Shown: piece by piece, positions 43,380-48,560 of the stretch
Position numbering within the stretch: position 1 is the first letter of the stretch
Layout: each line of letters begins with the position of its first letter
Assembly (NCBI GenBank): GCA_017462015.1
Contig: JAFTRX010000110.1
Span: 1 to 48,560, forward strand
DNA length: 48,560 bases
Source: Lentisphaeria bacterium
GTDB lineage: Bacteria; Verrucomicrobiota; Lentisphaeria; Victivallales; Victivallaceae
Reading direction: 5' to 3'
Notes under the pieces: model-generated
The model's database searches: none
The model's input: only the letters and a program-made list of their open reading frames with translations
What the model was told of the DNA's origin: nothing
Program-made: the position numbers and the translations under genes

Positions 43380-44354
43380 ATGAAAAAATTTATTCTTCCC
43401 TTATTGGCAGTTTGCACCCTCGGAGCCGCAGAAGTGGCAACGTCGTGGAACAAGGTTTTTGAAAGCGGAAATCTGAACGATTCCGTGAAGTGGCGCACCC
43501 GGGTGACGGTCGGAGAAAAAGATGGACAGAAGTTCATTCAGATCGGAAAGACACCGCAAAATGCGGGAAAGGATTTCGGATTCAATTTGCAGCAGGTCCC
43601 GGTCGAACCCAATACTTTGTATAAGCTGGTGATAACAGCGGAAGTTGAAGGTTCGGACACCGTGGAAGCCCCGAAGGTCGTTGAGGCATTGCGGATGGGG
43701 AGTGCCAATAAGAGAAAAATCGGAAAGCCGCTCCCCGGATGGATAATCATGTATATCAATGACAAGGACAGGCATTATGCGTCAGAGATGCCGACATGGA
43801 GCTGTTTTTGCCGTAAAGGAAAATATGAGTATGTGCATTTGTTCTACACACCGGCATCCGCAAGAGCAGTTATCGTCAAGTGTCACAATTATGGAAACTT
43901 GACCAATGTGGTGAAGTTTTACAAGTTCACGCTGGAAAAGGTCGAGGGGAATGTGCGGAACGTAAACCCGGATTTTGCGGCGGGAGCGTATAATTGTTCC
44001 GGATACAGTTACGGCGGAAAGTTGTGGCGTATCGTGGAAGAGAACGGGAAAGCGTTGTTGAAGTGCAACGATTCCTGGGTGATGGGCGATCCGGTGCCGG
44101 TGAAGCCCGGAGAAAAGTATACGTTAACGGCGACAGGATCGAAATTCGGGAGCCGGGCAGCAACGGCGAGCGTGCTGTTTCTGGAAGGGAACAGTTCATT
44201 CAAGGGGAAAAGATCCAAGGGAGTGCTTGTTTTCAGCAAGGCTGATTTTGAGACTAAGAGCTTTCAGTTCACCGTACCGGAAGGGGTGAGCCGGTTGCGT
44301 CCCAGTTTGAGCCGGGGCAACTTTTCCGAAGTGAAGCTGACCTTGGAGCAGTAA
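43380..44354 (+). CDS. Secreted protein with two carbohydrate-binding-like beta-sandwich domains
   Basis: This 324-aa protein has a Sec signal peptide (MKKFILPLLAVCTLGAAE, cleavage about residue 18). Two jelly-roll-like halves of about 150 residues follow. The first (about 25-185) includes LQQVPVEPNTLYKLVITAEV and ends FYKFTLEKVEG. The second (about 190-324) includes MGDPVPVKPGEKYTLTATG and ends SEVKLTLEQ. Both endings look like the last strand of CBM4/9- or galactose-binding-like domains. No catalytic domain. AGGAG precedes ATG 43380; the longer frame starts within the phosphatase gene. It is 25 bp after the phosphatase gene and possibly in the same operon, though its function looks unrelated. 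Confidence 0.65.
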   Translation: MKKFILPLLAVCTLGAAEVATSWNKVFESGNLNDSVKWRTRVTVGEKDGQKFIQIGKTPQNAGKDFGFNLQQVPVEPNTLYKLVITAEVEGSDTVEAPKVVEALRMGSANKRKIGKPLPGWIIMYINDKDRHYASEMPTWSCFCRKGKYEYVHLFYTPASARAVIVKCHNYGNLTNVVKFYKFTLEKVEGNVRNVNPDFAAGAYNCSGYSYGGKLWRIVEENGKALLKCNDSWVMGDPVPVKPGEKYTLTATGSKFGSRAATASVLFLEGNSSFKGKRSKGVLVFSKADFETKSFQFTVPEGVSRLRPSLSRGNFSEVKLTLEQ

Positions 44355-44443
44355 AATTTGCAGCGGCGGCGTTCATGTTTCCCGAAATTTTGAAAAATTA
44401 TGGGATATCTGTGAAAAAAAAGGGGATTTTTCAGATAACCGTA

Positions 44444-44471
44444 TTGACAAATGAAAAAATGGTGATATATT
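44444..44471 (+). promoter_or_regulatory. tRNA-Asn promoter
   Basis: TTGACA (44444-44449), 16-base spacer, TATATT (44466-44471). It has the only perfect -35 box in the window. The tRNA 5' end is 18 bases downstream of the -10. Confidence 0.85.
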
Positions 44472-44488
44472 AAGAAATATTACGATGC

Positions 44489-44563
44489 TCCGGCATAGCT
44501 CAGCGGTAGAGTAGGTGGCTGTTAACCACTTGGTCCTTGGTTCGAATCCAAGTGCCGGAGCCA
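44489..44563 (+). tRNA. tRNA-Asn (anticodon GTT)
   Basis: The 75-nt gene includes the encoded CCA end. Acceptor stem TCCGGCA/TGCCGGA, discriminator G, D-arm AGCTCAGCGGTAGAG, anticodon stem GGTGG/CCACT with loop CTGTTAA (GTT at 34-36), and T-loop GGTTCGAATCC. U1-A72 is as usual for bacterial tRNA-Asn. It decodes AAC and AAU. Its 3' end is repeated twice downstream. Confidence 0.98.
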
Positions 44564-44723
44564 TTTTTATTTTAATAAAAATGGTGACAAACGCAGGATT
44601 CGCGGGATTGTGAAAACAATCTGCTTTTTTTATTTTATAAAAAATAACCAATCCCCCGTCAGGGGTGGTTCGACGGCGCGGCAGCGACGTGCGTGAGCGC
44701 AGCGAGGGCAATCCAAGTGCCGG
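44559..44723. repeat. First downstream copy of tRNA-Asn tail segment (165 bp)
   Basis: Starting from the last five bases of the tRNA, this segment runs through a CCATTTTTATT/AATAAAAATGG palindrome, a GATTGT/ACAATC hairpin plus T-tract (44606-44631) and a GC-rich stretch. It ends with the 14-base tRNA 3' segment AATCCAAGTGCCGG (44710-44723). It repeats as 44754-44923. Confidence 0.85.
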
Positions 44724-44753
44724 CTTGTCCGCCGGAGCTTCAGCGGAGGCGGA
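44724..44753. repeat. 30-bp REP-like insertion splitting the tRNA 3' copy
   Basis: A TCCGCC/GGCGGA palindrome with CGGAGCTTCAGCGGAG inside interrupts the duplicated tRNA end between AATCCAAGTGCCGG and AGCCA. The same 16-base core recurs near 48485, which suggests a small dispersed palindrome. Confidence 0.6.
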
Positions 44754-44923
44754 AGCCATTTTTATTTTAATAAAAATGGTGACAAACGCAGGATTCGGCA
44801 GATTGTGAAAACAATCTGCTTTTTTTATTTTATAAAAAATAACCAATCCCCCGTCAGGGGTGGTTCGACGGCGCGGCAGCGACGTGCGTGAGCGTAGCGA
44901 GGGCAATCCAAGTGCCGGAGCCA
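44754..44923. repeat. Second copy of tRNA-Asn tail segment (170 bp)
   Basis: Nearly identical to 44559-44723 (a few substitutions near 44796-44800 and G/T at about 44895). It ends with the intact 19-base tRNA 3' end AATCCAAGTGCCGGAGCCA (44905-44923). It has no tRNA 5' half, so it is not a tRNA gene. Confidence 0.85.
44798..44827 (+). terminator. Terminator downstream of tRNA-Asn (second copy)
   Basis: Perfect 9-bp stem GCAGATTGT/ACAATCTGC with GAAA loop and eight T. The first copy at about 44605-44631 has the same loop and T-tract, but the stem is shortened to about 7 bp by substitutions. Confidence 0.85.
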
Positions 44924-45303
44924 TTTTTGTGCCTTCAGCACAAAAAACGAAGCCGCAAGGCTTTTCTTCATATCTTCACCCACTCCCGGGAAGCCTTGCT
45001 TGTTAAGGCGTTTCATTCCGCTGACGCGTCATTGCACTTGTGAAGAGGTCGGCGTGCGCCGCCCGTGAAGTTGCCGCCTGTCGGCGGTGTGGATGTGTTG
45101 ATGGAACAATAACGGATTTTAACGGTAACGAACTGTAACAAACGGTATTTTGCAAAGATTGTTCAGTATTTTGTCTGCTTTTTATAACCGCCAGCCGGGC
45201 GCAAATTTTCCATAGTATCTGTTTGTTCCCGTTTGTTTCCGTTTGTTTCCGTTCTTAAGGTTGTTCATTTTCCAGCCAACTCCTGATCAAGTGATGGTGG
45301 AGA
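44924..45303. other. Non-coding region after the tRNA-Asn repeats with short repeat arrays
   Basis: No gene is apparent. The region holds a TTTTTGTGC/GCACAAAAA hairpin (44924-44946), a long-range GCAAGGCTT/AAGCCTTGC inverted repeat (44955-44999), a cluster of TAACGG/TAACAAACGG words (45110-45145) and, in the opposite orientation, a 10-bp tandem repeat GTTTGTTTCC (45221-45254, about 3.4 copies). The last two resemble clusters of short binding sites. Confidence 0.5.
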
Positions 45304-45340
45304 TAAAAAAAGCGGCAGACCCTTGAATGGAATCTGCCGC
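45304..45340 (-). terminator. Rho-independent terminator of the DUF4838 gene
   Basis: Minus-strand stem GCGGCAGA/TCTGCCGC (extended by G-U pairs) followed by seven T, 18 bases beyond the stop codon. Confidence 0.9.
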
Positions 45341-45357
45341 CGGGGTAATATCAGATA

Positions 45358-48237
45358 TTACAGATAAGCAGAAGCATCGACCGGACGGTATTGCACCTTT
45401 TTCCAGATGCCGCCGGCGGCTTTGATGTTGTGGATTTTTACCACGATGACGTTTTCTTTGCCGGGGCGGAGGTATTCCGGTTTGACCTTGATGATGAATG
45501 CTTCATCCCACAGCACGCCGATATCTGCCTTTTCCGATTCGATGGAATGGGCTCCTGCCAATTTGCCGTTGACGTAGACCCACGCCTGTTCATCCACACC
45601 GTGGAAGAGCAGTTCCACCGTGCGCGCTGCCCAGTCCGCCGGAATGGTGAACTTTGCTCCGTAGAAGCCGTAACCGATATACGGTCCGACCTGAGTGGCT
45701 TCCAGACGTGCCGGAACCGTAACCGGTGTCCACTTGGACAAGTCAAATTTTCCGGGCATCATATCCGCAAGCGGCAGACCTTTGTTGAAGATATCTTTGC
45801 GGAATCCCCACTCCACGTTGAAATCTTTCCAATCCTTCGCTGACGTGTCAACTTTGGGACGGGCGATTTGTTCTTCCGGGTTGGCAAGTGCGTAGTTCAG
45901 CCGCCAGGAGAGCAGACTCATCTCCGACTTCAAATCTTTGTTCGACTTCCGCGCCGTATCAAAACGCAGATAAAACTCTTTTTTGCCCTTGATGTATTTG
46001 GTGATATTGATGCTCTTTTTAGCAATGTTTTCCGCAAGGGGAGTGTAGTTTTTGTCATCAAAGGAGATGGAGATCCTGTTGGTAAGGCGCATCGGCCGGG
46101 CGTTGATGAAGAGTGTGGCTTTGACAAAGTGGTTGTCTTTTCCGGCATTGTATTTGCGGACAACGTAACCGGATTTTTTGCCGGTGTGGAGGGAAAGTGC
46201 CCACTTTGAGGGGCGCAGATTGAGCTTGTGGAAGCTCTTGCGGTCGATTTTTTTCGACGTGATGCCGGGAGCATCAACGTGGAGGAATTCGCCGTTGATA
46301 AATGCCGGCAGGGTCTTGTAACCGTAGGATTCAGTTCCGGCAAGTCCGTTCAGTCCGGCAAATCCGGTTTTACCGTATTTTTTGCGGAACGCGATAATTT
46401 CGTTGAGTTTTTCACGCGCCGGGGTAAACTTGTTTGCCTTGAACAAATGGCTGAACTCAACGCAAAGTTTACCATGCCGCAGACCGAGACGGATGAATTT
46501 GACGCGTTCAGCATGACGTTTGTCCGGAGATTTTTCGGCAACTTTCAGCGCTTCAGCGAGGATTTTTTCCGGGACATCGAAGACGGCGGGAGTGTAATAT
46601 TCTGCAGCCGTGTGTGCCGCCATGAAGCCGACACCGCCGCCCCGAGCGTGTTTTCTGGTATAGTCGATCCAGTAGTTGAAATATTTTTCCACCAGTGCCG
46701 CTGCCGGACCGAAAGCGCTGTAATACTCCTTCATGATTTCAGCAATGGTCATTTGCGGTTCGGCTCCCAAACGCAAATGCATGTAAAGCATCGGACCTTT
46801 CGTCGCCCAGTTTCCGCGCAGTGAATCGTAGTCAAAACCTTTCATTCCGTTGGCGGCGGCATGACGGAGCATTTCTCCGCTCTGACGGATATCCAGCGCC
46901 GGAATGGCATAGCCGGTCAGCAGATAGTTGGGGCGGTAATTCAGCATAATACCGGTTTTACCCCAGTTGTCCCAGGTGCGCATGATGAGTTTGTGATCTT
47001 TTTCCGCCATCGGATAGTTGCACGCCATGCCTGAACCGTATGGAACGAACTTTCCGTACATCCAGGAGAGATCTTTTTCGATAGTCGGCGGCATGATGTA
47101 ATCCATGTACATCAAAATGGCGACTTTGACATTGGGGTTGCGCTTCATCGCTTTGGCGCGGAGACGTTTGGCTAGGTCGATGTAACGGTTGGTGGTGGAG
47201 TATCCGGCAAAACCTTCAGGCTGCGGTGCATCCAGTTTCATGCAGGCTTTGCAGCGGCAGAAACCGCGGGTATCGCCTTCGCCGAGACCGATCCATTCGC
47301 CGCCGTCCCAAACCTTTTCCAGATAGAATTTTTCCACATCGGGAGAGGAAACACACCAGCGGAGGCGGCGCTGTCCGGGGAAATATCCCCGCTTGCCGTC
47401 TTCGCGCATGGCGAACATACCGGGGTTTTTCTTAATGAGTTTTGCCGACCACTTGTCAATGTGGGATGCCGGGGCAGGGGTGGGGCAGGAGTCGCCTTCC
47501 TGATGGATGGCAAGATAGTGCCGGAGGTTGAGATAGTAGCTTTTCTGGGCATCCGGGGTAAAAGTGAGGATACGCAGCTCTTTGGGCAGCTTGGTGAAGT
47601 TGCGGACATAAGCATGGACATCGCCGCCGATACGGTATTTGCGCCAGAGAAAAGCGGGTTTGCCGGAAAGAGAGTAGTTTTCCGGAACGGTGATGGTCTT
47701 TTTGGCAGGGACAACCGTACCGAGTTCTCCGGGCCAGAGCCAGCGGACACCGAGTTCACGGTCAAGAAATTTTACCACAGCGTAGATCGGTCCGCGCCGG
47801 GTGAGGCGGTGAAAACCGTTTTCGTTCCACGCCACTTGAGTTGCTTTGAGCGGTACTCCGGGCTGAGGATCATAAAACAGTGCGCCGTTATTTTCGCCGC
47901 CGGCAAAGTACAAATTGCCGTTGACAGCTTTGACCTGCCACGCTTCCATGAGGAACTTGTCAACGCCCAAACCGGCTTTCGTCGCCGCCCTGGTTGCGCC
48001 GATATAAATGCGAACACCTGTCTTGGGAGCGGCGGACTCTTTGACGATTTTCAGTTCCGCGCCGGAAGCATCCTTTACTCTGGATGCGAACTCGTTTGCC
48101 GCAAAAAGCGCCGCCTGAGAAGCCTGGTCGGCAACGACGATGACCGCTGCGGCTTTACCGTTTCTGACCAGTGTCAGCGGTTTTGCCGCGAGCATAAACG
48201 CCGTGAACATCGCGCAAACACACAAAAATTGTTTCAT
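45358..48237 (-). CDS. Secreted DUF4838-domain protein, probable glycan-active enzyme
   Basis: This 959-aa protein has a Sec signal peptide (MKQFLCVCAMFTAFMLAAKP). The N-terminal domain (about 25-130) resembles the alpha-glucuronidase/hexosaminidase accessory fold (AANEFASRVKDASGAELKIV). The DUF4838 core (about 200-480) includes the Cys cluster CRCKACMKLDAP (about 325), common in this family. A C-terminal galactose-binding domain like that of beta-galactosidases (about 840-955, with DEQAWVYVNGKLAGAH and KENVIVVKI) follows. Members are abundant in Lentisphaerae, Planctomycetes and Bacteroidetes and are thought to act on polysaccharides; activity is not established. AGGAGG lies 5 bases before ATG 48237. 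Single gene with its own promoter and terminator. Confidence 0.82.
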   Translation of the reverse strand: MKQFLCVCAMFTAFMLAAKPLTLVRNGKAAAVIVVADQASQAALFAANEFASRVKDASGAELKIVKESAAPKTGVRIYIGATRAATKAGLGVDKFLMEAWQVKAVNGNLYFAGGENNGALFYDPQPGVPLKATQVAWNENGFHRLTRRGPIYAVVKFLDRELGVRWLWPGELGTVVPAKKTITVPENYSLSGKPAFLWRKYRIGGDVHAYVRNFTKLPKELRILTFTPDAQKSYYLNLRHYLAIHQEGDSCPTPAPASHIDKWSAKLIKKNPGMFAMREDGKRGYFPGQRRLRWCVSSPDVEKFYLEKVWDGGEWIGLGEGDTRGFCRCKACMKLDAPQPEGFAGYSTTNRYIDLAKRLRAKAMKRNPNVKVAILMYMDYIMPPTIEKDLSWMYGKFVPYGSGMACNYPMAEKDHKLIMRTWDNWGKTGIMLNYRPNYLLTGYAIPALDIRQSGEMLRHAAANGMKGFDYDSLRGNWATKGPMLYMHLRLGAEPQMTIAEIMKEYYSAFGPAAALVEKYFNYWIDYTRKHARGGGVGFMAAHTAAEYYTPAVFDVPEKILAEALKVAEKSPDKRHAERVKFIRLGLRHGKLCVEFSHLFKANKFTPAREKLNEIIAFRKKYGKTGFAGLNGLAGTESYGYKTLPAFINGEFLHVDAPGITSKKIDRKSFHKLNLRPSKWALSLHTGKKSGYVVRKYNAGKDNHFVKATLFINARPMRLTNRISISFDDKNYTPLAENIAKKSINITKYIKGKKEFYLRFDTARKSNKDLKSEMSLLSWRLNYALANPEEQIARPKVDTSAKDWKDFNVEWGFRKDIFNKGLPLADMMPGKFDLSKWTPVTVPARLEATQVGPYIGYGFYGAKFTIPADWAARTVELLFHGVDEQAWVYVNGKLAGAHSIESEKADIGVLWDEAFIIKVKPEYLRPGKENVIVVKIHNIKAAGGIWKKVQYRPVDASAYL

Positions 48238-48288
48238 ACATACCTCCTGTTGTTGCATTGAAAAGATTTTATTTCACAATTTATCCAT

Positions 48289-48317
48289 AATATAATGTGG
48301 AACAAGATCAAATGCAA
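48289..48317 (-). promoter_or_regulatory. Promoter of the DUF4838 gene
   Basis: Minus-strand -35 TTGCAT (48312-48317), 17-base spacer, -10 TATATT (48289-48294). Confidence 0.75.
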
Positions 48318-48372
48318 CACAGAAGTGTATGTGATTTTCTCTTTTATGTACGGAATTTTATCAGTGGATTTT

Positions 48373-48560
48373 ACAGCTGTCTCATAAAAGATAACTAACG
48401 GCGGCAATCTCGCTTGTTACTGCGAGCCTTTTCTGCGGACTTCCGGCTTCATTACATTACGCCGCGACAAGCATCTTCACACCTTGCCACGGCGGAGCTT
48501 CAGCGGAGACGGGTCCCTCAGCTTCGCCTTGAAAAAACTCACATTAACGTCGCGATATCA
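48373..48560. mobile_element. Possible second MITE-related element running off the window
   Basis: ACAGCTGTCTCATAAAA (48373-48389) matches the left end of the 15693-15849 element with one change. The following sequence is GC-rich, non-coding, and contains the CGGAGCTTCAGCGGAG palindrome core also found at 44733-44748. The right end is not in the window, so its size and a target duplication cannot be checked. Confidence 0.45.

Noticed and set aside
44905..44923. Second tRNA gene
   Set aside because: Only the 3' 19 bases are present; there is no D-arm, anticodon arm or 5' acceptor strand.
45221..45254. CRISPR-like array
   Set aside because: The 10-bp units are directly adjacent without spacers.

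Overview
The window looks like part of the chromosome of an anaerobic, Gram-negative gut-type bacterium, most likely a member of Lentisphaerae (Victivallales-like). This is inferred from: a fermentative trimeric [FeFe] hydrogenase (hydC-hydB-hydA); a KDO cytidylyltransferase (kdsB), which implies an LPS outer membrane; a pseudopilin-like secreted protein; large secreted glycan-active proteins (a GH71/GH99-like protein and a DUF4838 protein); and AraC regulators next to sugar genes. No rRNA operon is present, so the phylum call is not proven. Most promoters that can be read have a TTGNNN -35 box and a very uniform TATATT -10 box.

Layout. 1-357: structured repeats. 358-3299: HlyD adaptor and ABC exporter (minus). 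3605-5723: Gfo/Idh/MocA oxidoreductase with a divergent AraC regulator. 5774-7684: asparagine synthetase (minus). 8047-11466: lipoprotein, tsaE, CPBP protease and glycerate kinase. 11568-14194: aspS and a membrane-anchored lytic transglycosylase. 14213-15592: MATE transporter (minus). 15693-15849: a MITE with a target-site duplication. 15915-20540: hydrogenase promoter, a leader with an attenuator-like structure, hydCBA and a strong terminator. 20543-21220: aat. 21229-25996: glycosidase-like protein and pseudopilin (minus) with a divergent AraC regulator. 26182-29017: dat and ddc (1,3-diaminopropane synthesis). 29142-31101: two genes of unknown function. 31155-33451: spermidine synthase and a PurF paralogue lacking the catalytic cysteine (minus). 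33594-36589: rpmJ-rpsM-rpsK-rpoA-rplQ. 36637-38761: a decayed Mu-type prophage fragment carrying a MuF-ADP-ribosyltransferase fusion. 38833-40190: rplU-purC. 40249-41739: TSUP permease and rsuA-like gene. 41817-44354: kdsB, a histidine phosphatase and a secreted protein. 44489-44563: tRNA-Asn, followed by duplicated copies of its 3' end. 45358-48237: DUF4838 protein (minus).

How the genes work together. Much of the window is housekeeping: translation, t6A modification, purines, LPS and wall turnover. Around this sit a hydrogen-evolving bifurcating hydrogenase and two regulator-linked carbohydrate loci. dat and ddc make 1,3-diaminopropane, which the spermidine synthase 2 kb away could in principle aminopropylate.

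The most unusual signals are: (1) an orphan MuF-ART toxin-like gene followed by a small, possibly immunity, gene between two ribosomal protein transcription units; (2) two families of structured extragenic repeats, one showing compensatory base-pair changes and carried inside a MITE, the other sitting in two mRNA leaders; (3) a PurF paralogue with Gly in place of the nucleophilic Cys; (4) a terminator/antiterminator-like leader with a 54-codon ORF ahead of the hydrogenase; (5) tandem duplication of the 3' end of tRNA-Asn together with its terminator.
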